64,000 bases of DNA from NCBI GenBank assembly GCA_019925095.2, contig CM034403.1:6577690-6641689 (forward strand), in the 5' to 3' direction. The DNA is from Dendrolimus kikuchii. Taxonomy: Eukaryota > Arthropoda > Insecta > Lepidoptera > Lasiocampidae. Under the pieces are notes generated by a model. The model ran no database searches. It was given only the letters and a program-made list of their open reading frames with translations, and was not told where the DNA came from. Made by a program: the position numbers and the translations under genes. Every line of letters starts with the position of its first letter. The stretch's first letter is position 1. Shown here piece after piece: positions 1 through 10,329 of this stretch.

Positions 1-14
1 AAAAAATACTCTTG

Positions 15-128
15 TTTATTGTTCAAGTCAAATTAGCAGTGTAGCCTTGGCGAAATCTGTGATTATAGAAGTAGTCTTTGACAACAAATTATTATGGTCG
101 AATTTCGACCACGGGCGACCACTAGTAT
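15..128 (+). repeat. Dispersed repeat, copy 1 of an inverted pair
   Basis: This segment is matched in reverse complement at about 8398-8526. Shared blocks include GTAGCCTTGG, GTGATTATAGAAGTA and TTTCGACCACGG. The family is not recognised. The two copies lie on either side of coding exon 1 in opposite orientation. Confidence 0.6.
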
Positions 129-289
129 AGTTAAATAAGTCAGCATCTGAGGCCTTACTCTCAAAACCCTTTCGTCATTCGTTTTCGTCCGATCAGCCCG
201 AAATAGATAAAAGAAAGAAAGAATAAAGATTTCTTGAAAACTACAATAATCTATCTGTATCTATAATATTATAAAATTGTAATAGCAGT

Positions 290-500
290 CTTTTGTTTCT
301 TATTTTTTTTGTGTTTGTCTGTTTGTTCGGAATTTACGTAAAAACTACTAGGTCGATTTGGAAGCGGTTTTCGCTGAACGATATTAAATTCCTGGACTTA
401 AATTAAAATCTCCGGTACTTTATACCCCAAGAGTCCTACGGAAATTTTCTTGGGAGAGATTTGAAAGTAGCCAGATCGAAAAAAAAATGTATTTATGTAT
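290..500 (+). repeat. Partial Helitron-like repeat (5' part)
   Basis: The stretch with TGTCTGTTTGTTCGG, an ACGTAAAAACTACT block and a later TTTTCTTGGGAG block resembles the left part of the elements starting near 46130 and 56690. No 3' hairpin or CTAG end is present, so this copy is truncated. Confidence 0.45.
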
Positions 501-512
501 TTGCATTCTAAA

Positions 513-1369
513 AAAATCCATTACCCTATTGAAAATAACCTTTGATTTATATTTAGCAAAATAACTGTAATATTTTTTACCTGTCCAAAGTGGTCAAAGT
601 CTCGGACAAACGCTCATATAGTATATTTAATAAAAAATAAATGGAACGTACAATGGAGAATGTACTTCTACAAAGAAGTTCTAAAACAAAAGACGTTTGA
701 GAGTAGGCCCCTGATATGTATGTACACAGCAGACACCCGAGATTAAGATTTGAGTAATTCCCCAATTCGATGAATTTATTATACCAGAAGTAATACTGTT
801 ATCAGACGGAGCAACCAAATTAAATAAATTTGGTTCAAAGGCACATAACTGAAACGACACTATGGTGTTCAATGACACTGTATACCATAGTTCTATGTTT
901 ACACGACATCTAGACGACCGTCGTCACTATTAGACACAGTTTAGTGCTTGGCTCGAATTTTGACATTTGGCCCAAAACAATTTTTTTTTTATATTCCCCA
1001 ATCTGGAATCCAAATGCTAGGGTTTACTGGTATACAAGGATGTATGACAGTTAAAACACATTTTTAGACCAAATCACGGAGAAAACTGAAAAGAAATTTG
1101 TTAAGACTTTTAATTGGACACTTATTTAATGTAACACAATCAAATAACTCTAAAGTATAAAAAACACTATTTGAAATAATAGCTAAATGGTCAAAAAGTG
1201 GGTTAAAATAACTTTTGCCTCCATCTATTTATATGAAATTTAGAATACTGTTTTACTTTAATATTAACAACACAGTTTATCTATTTTAAAGAAAAGAAAA
1301 CGCGTTATCTATAGAATAGGCAAGCTAAATCTTATTATGGCTTCCAAATTTAAACGGATAATACTTGGA
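513..1369. other. Upstream intergenic DNA without recognised feature
   Basis: AT-rich DNA upstream of the gene. Only short open frames occur, with no domain-like sequence and no splice pattern. I see nothing supportable here. Confidence 0.5.
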
Positions 1370-1580
1370 GTGACAGTTTATAAGTAGGGTAACCACCCGT
1401 CCGCGTTATCTCAGACGCGTCCCAATTTCCGCGCAACTCCGCTGACCGCTGGGACACCTCGATTATTAAATTCACTAGCAATACGAAAAGGGCCGATAAC
1501 AGGTCGGTCGAGACTAGAACCGCGCCTCGCCCATATCCCAACCAACACTCGGTGACCTTCACTTCACCCGGTATACCTCA
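1370..1580 (-). repeat. GC-richer segment, possible dispersed repeat
   Basis: A sharply bounded GC-rich block inside AT-rich DNA. Its minus strand is open for about 70 codons and includes the run ELRGNWDASEITRTGGYPTY. Peptides like this recur in predicted proteins of moth genomes as repeat-derived sequence; that is my recollection, not a search. It could instead be upstream regulatory DNA of the gene at 2383. Confidence 0.3.
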
Positions 1581-1802
1581 TAAAGCTCCACTTATAATGC
1601 AAATCAGTTAAACACTAAAATACTCATAAATATTCACGGCAAGTAGCGTAAACATGACTGCGCAAAATTTATTATTCTCTCGGTTATCAGCTCGATGGCA
1701 TTCCGATCGTTCGATATAAAAAATTGAAAACTTTATTACAAAGAAATTTGGGTGCGGAAAACAATGTAGGTATCTGGAAAATACATAATGTGGAGGAGGT
1801 GC

Positions 1803-1840
1803 CACATGTGTGTAGGTATTCGAGTAATGTGACACATGTG
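1803..1840. promoter_or_regulatory. Paired palindromic E-boxes (CACATGTG x2)
   Basis: CACATGTG occurs at 1803-1810 and again at 1833-1840, exactly 30 bp start to start, at the upstream edge of the GC-rich island before exon 1. This octamer is a palindromic E-box of the kind bound by bHLH factors. Binding is inferred. Confidence 0.4.
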
Positions 1841-2382
1841 TGGCGGGCGTGTGTCACGGGTGGGGAGGGGGTCCGGGGCGAGGATCGCTCGCGTGGATAT
1901 GTGTGTGCGTGTGTGTGTGCGGCCGGGGCGGGGCCGGGGGCGGGCCTCACACCGGCGCGGGCGGCCACTGCCCGCCGACCGCACGCCGCCGACCGAACGG
2001 ATAATTCGGCATTCGCGCGACACCGTCGTACTGCGCGCTCGTCTCGTCTCATTCCACGCTCGTGACCCACCCGCGACACACGTACGCCGCGAAAGCTCCG
2101 ACCGCTGCCCTCCACGGGTCTCACTTCGGACCCAAAGTGCCGTGTAGTGCTTTTAACTTTTCTGTGAGAGATTGTGAAAGTGCTTTCGGACAGACCCTGT
2201 GTACTAACTGCGAACCCGAAGGTGCAATGCGAAAAGTGCGGTCCGGCGGGAAGGCCACTCTTTGAGCGACGAAAGGGTTGGAGTGCGGGGTGTTCGCGGG
2301 CGGAGGGCGGCGCGAGGCCGCGCACGCGCCCGCCAGCGCACCGCGCCGCGGCTCACCACACGCGTCGACACCGGCGCGCGCG
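1841..2382 (+). promoter_or_regulatory. rib: GC/CpG-rich promoter and 5' UTR island of the BTB-Psq gene
   Basis: Base composition changes abruptly from AT-rich to strongly GC/CpG-rich at about 1840 and stays so through exon 1, which suggests a promoter plus 5' UTR. A weak initiator match, TCATTC, lies at 2049-2054. No TATA box stands out. No ATG occurs between the end of the upstream ORF (2265) and the main start at 2383. The antisense strand is open for about 210 codons here, but its translation is low-complexity Arg/Pro/Ala and I do not call it a gene. The transcription start is not determined. Confidence 0.5.
2227..2265 (+). other. Upstream ORF, 12 codons
   Basis: An ATG at 2227 opens a 12-residue frame (MRKVRSGGKATL) ending with TGA at 2263-2265, 117 bp before the main ATG. 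If the transcript starts upstream of 2227, as the GC island suggests, this uORF would be scanned first and could damp translation of the main frame. Confidence 0.4.
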
Positions 2383-3124
2383 ATGGACGACAAACCAACT
2401 GCCGTCGGCGGCGAGGAGCACTACAGCCTGCGTTGGAACAACCACCAGGCGCACCTGCTCCGCTCTTTTGAGGCTTTGCTCCACGCGGAGACCCTCGTTG
2501 ACGTTACCCTAGTATGCGCTGAGCGCCGCGTTCGCGCGCACAAAGTGCTCCTCGGCGCGTGCAGCCCGCTGTTCCGACGGATATTCAGCGAGAACCCGTG
2601 CAAGCATCCCGTTATCGTGTTGAAAGACTTTCAAGGATGGGAAGTGCAAGCAGTGGTGGATTTTATGTACAGAGGAGAGGTATCTGTGGCGCAGGAACAA
2701 CTCGGGACTGTGATTCGGGCTGGCGAGTCGTTACAGGTACGCGGCCTCGCCGACCAAGACAGGGAGGAGCACGCGAGATCTCCACCACCAACACCTTTGG
2801 CCCGCAGCCCCGTGCAGACGACACCTCCGGCACCCTCGCCCCCGGCCAGCCCGGCGAGTCCTCAGCCCCGTAGGAAACAGGCACGTCCACGACGTCGCTC
2901 TGGAGAATCTGATACGCCGGAGAACCTGTCGATGCGGCGGTCTCCTAGCGGGGGCCTGAAGTCTGTGCGGCTGGCGCGACCACGGTCACCTCCCAAACAA
3001 GAGCAGAGTGACGAGCAAGAGACCGAAGTCCCACCACCCCCACGGATGTTTCCGCCGCACCAGGATATGTTCCCACCCGTGCCACCAGCAGCAGTTTCAG
3101 CACTTTCGTTGACACCACCACACA
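2383..3124 (+). CDS. rib: BTB-Psq transcription factor, exon 1 (BTB domain), ribbon-like
   Basis: Encodes residues 1-247 plus the first base of codon 248. The ATG at 2383 (context GCGCGCGATGG) is the first ATG of this frame; the longer open frame upstream starts only at a TTG. Residues 13-125 form a BTB/POZ domain of the insect TTK group: HYSLRWNNHQ at 13-22, LVDVTLVC at 38-45, RAHKVLLGACSP at 51-62, HPVIVLKDF at 75-83 and FMYRGEVSVAQEQL at 94-107. D40 and K54 are the usual charged-pocket residues. The BTB fold mediates dimerisation and co-factor contacts in nuclear regulators. A Pro/Ser-rich linker (133-160) leads to a basic run RRKQARPRRRSG (163-174), a probable nuclear localisation signal, then PENLS (179-183), resembling a CtBP-binding motif. 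The exon ends at CACA|GTGAGT. The ribbon assignment rests on family resemblance of BTB plus Psq; lov, bab or psq relatives are alternatives. Confidence 0.9.
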
Positions 3125-3804
3125 GTGAGTTCATTATTTTTACATACATTTAGCCGAAATATATTATGTCCGCCTTATAAATTTAAAGCTTATCAATTAC
3201 TGAATTAAAAAGTAATATGAGTTTGGAAAATAAACATATTTCTAAATTATGGCTCCTCTAATAAAACCCTTTAATGCAACTATACTATTTACAAATACAA
3301 GAAAAACAAGGTCAATTAACTGAATGCCGTTTTAGACGACTAAACATTAGGATAAATAATTGATAAATAAAAAAATAGCCTCGATCATTCATTGTCGAAA
3401 AACATTGTTTTTCGATGCTTTTTAGATCAATGTTGATATTTTTATTTGTGGGTAGGAGCGTTTAAGATGAATCGGCCGTGGGTAGATTACGTTCTTTTGT
3501 AAAATAAATATTGAAATCTTCGATATATATTTTGTAACAACTCAAATTTACATTAATGATTAAAATTAAATGTTTGATCATTTACGTTTACTATTCATAG
3601 AACTAGGACACTGGACATGACACCTTAGAAATAATTTATAATAACAGTAGCCCATAAACGTCCCATTACTGAGTTCGGGCCTCCCAATTATTGAAGAATA
3701 GATACAGACAGGTAGATAACTTTTTATTGTACACTAAAGCATACAAGGCTTGTCCTAGGTCCAAAAACTTGCTAATAAGGGAGAGTTAAATGAACTAATT
3801 AACT

Positions 3805-4040
3805 TTTTTTAAACGTACAGAAAGTCGCAGCGTCATAGATTTCGTACGAGCAGGTACCTACCTACTTATGACGTCATAAGATACACGGAAAAGAAGACAA
3901 ACAGTACATTAATATTGTTTGATAAGTGATTAACATTATTTCTGTCATGATATTTTAACATTTAGATGATAAGATGTTATTTTAACGCCTGCTCTTTCAT
4001 ATGCATTTTTTTTTAGAAATATTGAATTGTTTCAATTTTG
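3805..4040 (+). repeat. Dispersed repeat, copy 1
   Basis: Shares scattered blocks in the same order with 6475-6640: ACCTACTTATGAC followed by TCATAAG, a TTTTAACG..TG.TCTTT block and a GAATTGT block. Family unknown. Confidence 0.45.
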
Positions 4041-4089
4041 AATTTAGTCAGATTATAATTTATTCGATTGGTATTATTTTTTTATCTGA

Positions 4090-4210
4090 TGATTGAAAAA
4101 TCGCCCCTAATTAGAAAAACTACCTGAACAGTGCGTGCTCCCGGCGAGGATTTAAACTCACGATAATTGAATGAAACGCGGTTGCGTTAGCCATTATGCT
4201 ATCATGGATG
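4090..4210 (-). mobile_element. tRNA-derived SINE
   Basis: Read on the minus strand, a pol III A box (TAGCATAATGG, complement of 4191-4201) is followed by a B box (AGTTTAAATCC, complement of 4148-4158) at tRNA-like spacing. A tail of non-tRNA sequence follows (GGTAGTTTTTCTAATTAGG). The folded tRNA is not intact, so this is a SINE head and not a tRNA gene. Confidence 0.6.
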
Positions 4211-4319
4211 ACATTAAAGATGAATTTTATATAAAAATATAGCTTATATTTGAAATTATTATTAGTAGAACTCATAAATGAAGCTTCAAAAAGAATGTGT
4301 CATAAAATTCTTTCTAGTT

Positions 4320-4420
4320 CGGCGGCGCGTTGCTGACATCTCTGGTGTTGTAAACGTCCATAAGCGACGTTAACCGCTTTCTATCAGTCGGGCTGTCAGC
4401 TGGTTTGCTGTATTCTATAC
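4320..4420 (+). repeat. 3' fragment of a common dispersed retroposon
   Basis: The blocks GGTGTTG, GTCCATAAGCGACG, GTTAACCGCTTTC and CAGTCGGGCTGTCAGC match the 3' parts of the longer copies at 25421-25738 and 36440-36755. Confidence 0.5.
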
Positions 4421-4436
4421 CCTGATTTTTAATTAC

Positions 4437-4627
4437 CTGGACTAAAATGACAGCTGCGATCAACCTCTTTTTGATTCATAAGTGAGTTGTGCGAGTTGAA
4501 TCAACACCTCACTGACCACTTTCAATTAAATCCTACAGAATTTCTATAGGATTCAACTAACAATGGTGAGGTGCTCCAAGCTTGCAGTAAAAAAAAATGG
4601 TCGATCGCAGTTGTCATTTTAGTCCAG
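4437..4627. mobile_element. MITE with about 30-bp terminal inverted repeats
   Basis: CTGGACTAAAATGACAGCTG at 4437-4456 is mirrored at 4608-4627 with one mismatch, and the repeat extends to about 30 bp per arm. Inside, CACCTCAC (from 4506) pairs with GTGAGGTG, and AATCCTA pairs with TAGGATT, so most of the 191 bp can fold into one hairpin. No target-site duplication is clear. Confidence 0.7.
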
Positions 4628-5237
4628 ATATTTAAAAACCTATCACGGGTAGATAAACAAAGCGTTGTTATCAGTATCAATAAAATTTTCTATGATATCA
4701 AAATGAATACAAATAATGCTAATTATAAATGACCGTTTTCATAATTGTTATCTGTGTCTGTCTGAAGAATTATCTCGAAGAGTCTGAAACAATTCAACGG
4801 TTTTTAATGATTTCAAGTATTAAACGAGAGATTACAATTTCATCTTAATTTGTTGTCTATGTTTCATTTCGATACCTTACAGGGTTCAAATGATATAATA
4901 TTAGGTAATCTCTAATTCACATGAAAATATTTACAATTTAATTAAGATAGTCTGACCCATAGTTTATGACTATGAGGTAAGTGATTTTCAATGAAAAAAC
5001 GGCTATTGAACAGATATCTATTGCTGATATTAGACCGCTCAACCAAATTGAATCGTTTTGCAAAGAACTGAAATGACAGGACGGCATTCTGTGATATTGA
5101 ATCATTCAAATTCATGGATCTCTGTGATTGATTCATCCAAATTTTGATTTCAATTAAAAGACAAAAATGTATAATCTAATATCTGCTTACCGGTAACTAA
5201 GGGCAATGGTAAAGTTATGCGAACTTTAAACATACAT

Positions 5238-5341
5238 CTACGGTATTATTCATATTGAGTCAGAGTAAATTTGTAGGGTCCTTTAAGAACCTTAAAGAAA
5301 CCTACAAACTTACTCTAACTCAATATGAATAAGACCGATAG
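5238..5341. mobile_element. Hairpin MITE, copy 1
   Basis: Two arms of about 40 bp (5238-5277 and 5301-5341) are inverted copies around TTATTCATATTGAG and TTTGTAGG. The centre is itself a small inverted repeat (CTTTAAG/CTTAAAG). A second copy of the same family lies at 53529-53634. Confidence 0.7.
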
Positions 5342-5429
5342 TATGTAGATTATTGTAGTTAGTGGTTACCTACTAGTGATTTATAGATGTGTTCAATGAT
5401 TTAATTTCTTTGTCACCTTACCATAGAGT

Positions 5430-5630
5430 TAAATATCGATAGTTGACCTTTATACAACCGGACTACCAAACCCTATCTCCACAGATAACATCATCGAATT
5501 AGATTCACAAAAGAGATCCATTTCTAAGTGTAATAGAGCAGAGCATCACTTGACTGACGTGTGTGGAGCAAATTACGATATGTATCGATTAAGGATAGCT
5601 TTCGTTTTTAATCGATGTTATCGATTCAAC
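5430..5630. promoter_or_regulatory. Cluster of ATCGAT sites, including a TATCGATA palindrome
   Basis: TATCGATA lies at 5434-5441, and further ATCGAT hexamers occur near 5583, 5611 and 5620. TATCGATA is the core of the insect DRE (DREF site), and CGATA motifs are bound by BEAF-type boundary factors in flies. In DNA this AT-rich the cluster could be chance. Confidence 0.25.
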
Positions 5631-6474
5631 AAATCGCATCGTGGAGAACCGTCAGCTCTGTAAGTTCTTGTCTCAGACGAAATAAAAGTATAGATGAAGC
5701 CTACGTGTACAAAATGATATGAAGCATTTTTCTTTTACTTCTGTGCGTAAAGTTATGTAATATATTGGTTTGCGTCTGTAAGGTTAATAGTAGGTAATGT
5801 ATCCATAGGAAATCATTCCACTTTTATCCGTACTCATTAGATTAATTTAATTCGATTTAATACTGAGTTCTCGTAACCAATTGCGCAATCGGCATCTTAT
5901 TCTAAATTCGGCAACTTTTAGCCGACTTCACTTCAATTGTCTAAAGTTATTTCTTAATCTGTGGATCTTTGTGTCTTATAGCCCGAAAAATGGTTCGAAA
6001 TTAGACTAGAACTTTCCACGCAGCTTCAATCTACATTTCAAGATTCATTCACGAGACTGAATACAATAAAATACAGACATCCAATCAAACTCGCTTTCAC
6101 ATTTGTGTAATAAATGTGTCACTAGTGTCAAATCTGTTCTAATACATTAATGGTTGCTACTTTTGTATACGTCTACTTCTAATGTGTAGAAAACTACGGA
6201 ATTAATAACCCGATAAAAAAACACTTATTCAATTGAAGGTTCATAATAATTCTTCAGGACTATGTTTACTAATGCCATCTAGCGAGCGAGAATAGCGGTT
6301 AAACATAATAAAACTTAATCATCAACAAAAAAATAGGTAAGTATTTTTTTTTGATATTATTAATTTATGGTTGTACTATCGATACTTAAATACGCAATTT
6401 CTATCAAGAACCTGTGATAATACATCTGAAAGTGAATGCCCAGCGATAGGGGAGCGAATCGTCAAATCAAGTAA

Positions 6475-6640
6475 CATACTTTTCTTAAACTTACAAAATG
6501 TCGTAGCCTTATAAATTATGTTCAAGCGTACCTACTTATGACATCATAAGTACCTAAGTACAAGTAAAAGGGGTCAAATAGCACTATTATTTTAACGTCT
6601 GTTCTTTTATGTGTGAAAATATTCGAATTGTCAAAAAAAT
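6475..6640 (+). repeat. Dispersed repeat, copy 2
   Basis: Partner of 3805-4040; the same blocks occur in the same order and orientation. Confidence 0.45.
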
Positions 6641-6846
6641 CATGAAATTCGTGTGACATAGTTTTTGGATGGCCCCTTAGCCCAATGAATCCAGAAAGGC
6701 AGAGCAGTAATTAAAGGAGTCATCCAGTCTATGAAGATTAAAACAATATGTAACCAGTTTAACGAAAGCGTGAAGCTGGAATAGGGCCTTTTGTACAAAC
6801 GACCTTATAATGTTTAACATATTTTATTTATCTATGGTTGGTATAT

Positions 6847-7032
6847 TTGATACCGGTAGCTATTCTGAAGAAAAGTCAGGCAAAAAGCACTTTAAATAAA
6901 CGTATATGTATGAAGAAATTAATGAAAGTTGATGCAGCGAAAACTTCGTCAGGATCGTAGCAGGTGGAAATCAATCTTCTCTGCCTACCTCAATGGGAAA
7001 CGGGTGTGACAGTATGTATATGTGTATGTATG
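6847..7032 (+). mobile_element. 5'-truncated RTE-type LINE with 14-bp target-site duplication
   Basis: TATGGTTGGTATAT occurs at 6833-6846 and again at 7033-7046, exactly bounding 186 bp that ends in an ATGT-rich tail. The insert resembles 12415-12600, sharing CTGAAGA, GTGTGAAGAAATTAA-like and CTCTGCCTACC-like blocks. That is typical of an RTE LINE 3' end made by target-primed reverse transcription. Confidence 0.75.
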
Positions 7033-7368
7033 TATGGTTGGTATATATCTTATAGAGAATAATATTGTATTTATTGATCATCAAACTTCATATATTAGAA
7101 TAATAGTTTCGTGAGCTAACAAACACGGCGAAACTTTCCCATAATAACAAGCGCTTTCCAATGTCGGGTATAAATCAAGATCACCTATTCATATGTCGAT
7201 GTGATTATATCGCCAAAGGATTTGAAGATAAACTCCATTAACCGATAATGTCGCCAACCGTAAAATATAGTTCTAAACTTAAATGCACAGGTCGTCATTT
7301 AAACGTGTTTAGGGTTGCCATATCGCATCATTAACACCATTTCGCCGTATTTATATCGGTCGGTGAAT

Positions 7369-7590
7369 AGTCGTGGTAGTTTAGTGGTTAAATCGCTCGC
7401 GTCGCTATCTTAAAGGGCGCGGATTCGGATCCTGACCGGAAAGCATGCACCGCTTAGGTAGTTTTCTGATCTAATGTGCATATTGTCATAATTACAAGGT
7501 GCGAACGGTAAAAGAAAAACAACCGAGATAACACAAGAAAAACAAAAGAGGGGGAGTTATATTTTCTGTGACCCGAGGAAGGTTTAAAGT
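7369..7590 (+). mobile_element. tRNA-derived SINE
   Basis: A pol III A box (TAGTTTAGTGG, 7377-7387) and a B box (GATTCGGATCC, 7422-7432) lie at tRNA spacing. They are followed by a non-tRNA body (TTAGGTAGTTTTCTGATC and a run with GGTGCGAACGG). The tRNA part lacks a proper acceptor stem, so this is a SINE. The downstream boundary is approximate. Confidence 0.65.
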
Positions 7591-7599
7591 GTGAGGCAG

Positions 7600-7735
7600 G
7601 CAGCAAAGATAATAATAATTTATTGAAGAAGTTCCTGACTCTGAAGCCCTAACCACGGATAGCCTGGGTCTTAGGCCCCGCTGCCGGCGAACACCAGCTT
7701 TTCATCATTCTTTATATTTTATTTTATTTTATTTA
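7600..7735. repeat. Probable dispersed repeat next to SINE
   Basis: A GC-richer block (CTTAGGCCCCGCTGCCGG) flanked by AT-rich runs ends in ATTTTATTTTATTTTATTT. It looks like a repeat tail; the family is not recognised. Confidence 0.3.
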
Positions 7736-8397
7736 GAGGGCTAACAGCTATCATTAATAATAACTAGAAATAAGCTAGATTAAGAGAAGCTATTAATAAG
7801 CCTCCACAGATAACAACAAACATATGTACTTTTATATCTATATATTAAAAATCGTAAAAAAGAATCAATAAATAAAAAGTGTGTATAATAAATATGCTTT
7901 TAATGAGTAAAAAATAATATTAAAATTTCTTATTATTTTGAAGAAATTGACAGAAATCCAATCACTTTAAAGCGTATTTCAAAAATTCCGTTTTTTTTTC
8001 GGAATAGTAACCCTATATGTAAAAACTCGTAAACTTTAAAGCGTAATAACGATTTCTCTGCAACTTTCTGGTAATAACAGCAACAGACATTTATGATCTA
8101 GGTACCCTGGTTAATTTATATTTATGCTTAAGTACTCCAAGTTCACAGATTAGCCAGCAAATTACTTACTCAATTAGCTTAGCGAGAAGTGACGACGGGG
8201 GGAAACCAGGAACCTTCGTAATAAGAAATACCTACTGTTTCAGCCGTGAATAGTTTTTCGCCACTAGGAATACGGACAAACGTTACAATAAATTTTAACA
8301 CTATTTACATCTCGTTACTCGTCAAAATAACGTCTTGTTATTTTACTTTTTAAATATCACCATAGATGTAATTTTAATGACTGTTTAAACAATAATG

Positions 8398-8526
8398 AAT
8401 TAAATAGACTAATGGTCGTCCGTGGTCGAAACTCAACTATAATATTTTATTGTCAGACTACTATAATTATACTTCTATAATCACATATTTCACCAAGGCT
8501 ACCCTGAATGACTTTAACAATAAACA
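8398..8526 (-). repeat. Dispersed repeat, copy 2 of an inverted pair
   Basis: Reverse-complement partner of 15-128, sharing the CCGTGGTCGAAA, TACTTCTATAATCAC and CCAAGGCTAC blocks. Confidence 0.6.
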
Positions 8527-8629
8527 AAAGATTATATATGCATGTGGGTGTAAAATACCTGGTAGTGTGTGTAATATTATTTTTTTATTCATTTAATGTA
8601 TTTTATATGCATAATTTTAAAAAAACATT

Positions 8630-8741
8630 AATATTCGTAGCTTCTTCTTTATATAAACTATAAGTGTGCGAAATTTCATACTCCTCCGTCCGCGCAATTT
8701 TCGTAAAAAGTTTCGTACAAAGTTTTTGCTTCACGTATTAA
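8630..8741 (+). repeat. Lepidopteran-type dispersed repeat end
   Basis: The run with GAAATTTCATACTCCTCCGT and TTGCTTCACGTATTAATATA matches a sequence I recall as widespread in moth and butterfly genomes. It abuts the LINE tail that follows. Confidence 0.4.
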
Positions 8742-8885
8742 TATATAGATAACACTTTATTGCTCACCAATATACAATTTCAAAAATGCACAATTACAAT
8801 ATTGTTAGTAGAACCAATAGGCGGCCTTATCGCTTAAAGCAATCACTTCCAGGCGACCTAATATTAAGGAATAATTTAACCTAAT
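8742..8885 (-). repeat. 3' UTR of a non-LTR retrotransposon (family L3)
   Basis: Read on the minus strand it runs GCCTGGAAGTGATTGC, GATAAGGCCGCCTATTG, then GTGAGCAATAAAGTGTTATC, which includes an AATAAA signal. Related copies lie at 10000-10070, 12660-12805 and 15060-15205, all on the same strand. Confidence 0.6.
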
Positions 8886-9271
8886 CTGGCGATGTATGTG
8901 GTGCAGATTATTAGGTAGATCTTAAACAAACATACTTAAACTACATATTTTATAAATTAAATACTCATACTAATTATTCCTCTATTTGACTTATTTTATT
9001 TGTACAAACGTATAACGTCATAGATTGGTATGTTCGTACAAAATTCACGAGTCTGCGTCGATTATTAAAATGATGTAAAGTACCCATCTCAATTGATGTG
9101 ACTATCCGCTCACCTATTCTCTTTAAGCTCCAATAGATTTAAGTTTACACTTTACCTTCCTAGCTATAATGTTAACGATAGACTAGCTGCTCTGAATCTT
9201 TGTACCTACTAATACTTTCCAGGCTTTTTTTATTGCTTGAGTTGAAAAGCTGCCAAAATTTAAACATTTAT

Positions 9272-9425
9272 TTCGCTAGTTTTCGCTTATAAATATTTAT
9301 AAAGGAACAGTGGCGTGCCCGTGGTACACCATTGGAATTAACAGAATACCAAAATCAGGCAAAACTACGAATGAGACGAGTGTCTGGCGATTTGGACGAG
9401 ATAGTAGTAGCAAAATTGGACATAA
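9272..9425 (+). repeat. Dispersed repeat shared with 48905-49060
   Basis: The blocks TTTTCGCTTATAAATATTTA, CCATTGGAATTAACAGAATA and GCGATTTGG recur in the same order at 48905-49060. Short open frames across it are not taken as genes. Confidence 0.55.
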
Positions 9426-9434
9426 CTGGAACAT

Positions 9435-9595
9435 AACTCAAGGTTGTTATAGGGGCATACAAACCAGGGGTGGTATCCATCCAGACGGGCAAATACCCTA
9501 CCACCGGTTCGAGGGTTGTTTTGTCGTCTCTTACGACAGACCGCCCGACCGCCGCAGGAAATCGTATACTTTCTCCATTCTTGCATGGAAAATCA
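9435..9595 (-). repeat. Dispersed retroposon family R, minus-strand copy
   Basis: On the minus strand it reads AATGGAGAAAGTA, TTTCCTGCGGC, GTCTGTCGTAAGAGACGAC, GGTGGTAGGGTATTTGCCCG. These are the same blocks in the same order as the + strand copies at 25421 and 36440. Confidence 0.6.
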
Positions 9596-9999
9596 TTCAT
9601 ACAAAATCAGTTACTTGCAACCTTCTACAGCTAATCTAAAGCGCCCATGTTTGGCACAGACTAAGTTTTATCATCGGGATACAAATATCAATTTATATAA
9701 TACTTTAATGAATTATTTTAAGGCAAACAACACTAATTTTTTTGGATATTATGAACTCGAAAGTTGTAAGTATTAGCGATGGTAAATCATGTTAATCGAA
9801 CTATTAACATATTAACCTCACATTTTTTAACAATTTATCAAAACAAGATAGTTCATTAGTAATCATTAAAAAGTATTCTAAGAATTATATTAATTGGAGC
9901 AGTATCACACATTATCATTATTTGTAAATAGATGATGATTTGTGGTGTGACAAAAGACTTATTCCAAAATAAAGGTAAAAGTAATGAAAAATACAGACA

Positions 10000-10070
10000 A
10001 TTTTACACCAATACAAAGAGCGGTCTTATCGCTAGAAACCTATCTATTCCAGACAACCCAATATTATGTT
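10000..10070 (-). repeat. Fragment of LINE 3' UTR family L3
   Basis: Contains GCGGTCTTATCGCTAGAAA and ATTCCAGACAACC, diverged matches to the block in the copies at 8742 and 12660. Confidence 0.4.
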
Positions 10071-10329
10071 TCTATCAATTTATTGTTTAAGAAGGATTTT
10101 TTTGTTTGGTATCTACTCTTCATCAACGGACCTGGTGCGTATCGGGTCACGCATAGTGAAGGGATCCCTAGAAATAACGAACTTTTACGTTTTATATTAT
10201 TGGGGTTTAAAGGACTTTATTTTCAAAAGAACATTACAGTTCACCTAAATAAAATATAAAAGTTTATATTCTAACATTAGTCCTATAATCTAAGAAAGAG
10301 TACATAAACACGACATACATAAACAAACT

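Noticed and set aside
1687..2325. 212-codon minus-strand open frame over the promoter
   Set aside because: Low-complexity Arg/Ala/Pro translation explained by GC content; no domain and no supporting splice or start context.
2278..2382. N-terminal extension of the BTB protein
   Set aside because: It would start at TTG; the first ATG in frame is at 2383, and the extension is low-complexity.
7377..7432. tRNA gene
   Set aside because: A and B boxes are present, but there is no acceptor-stem pairing and a SINE body follows; called as a SINE.
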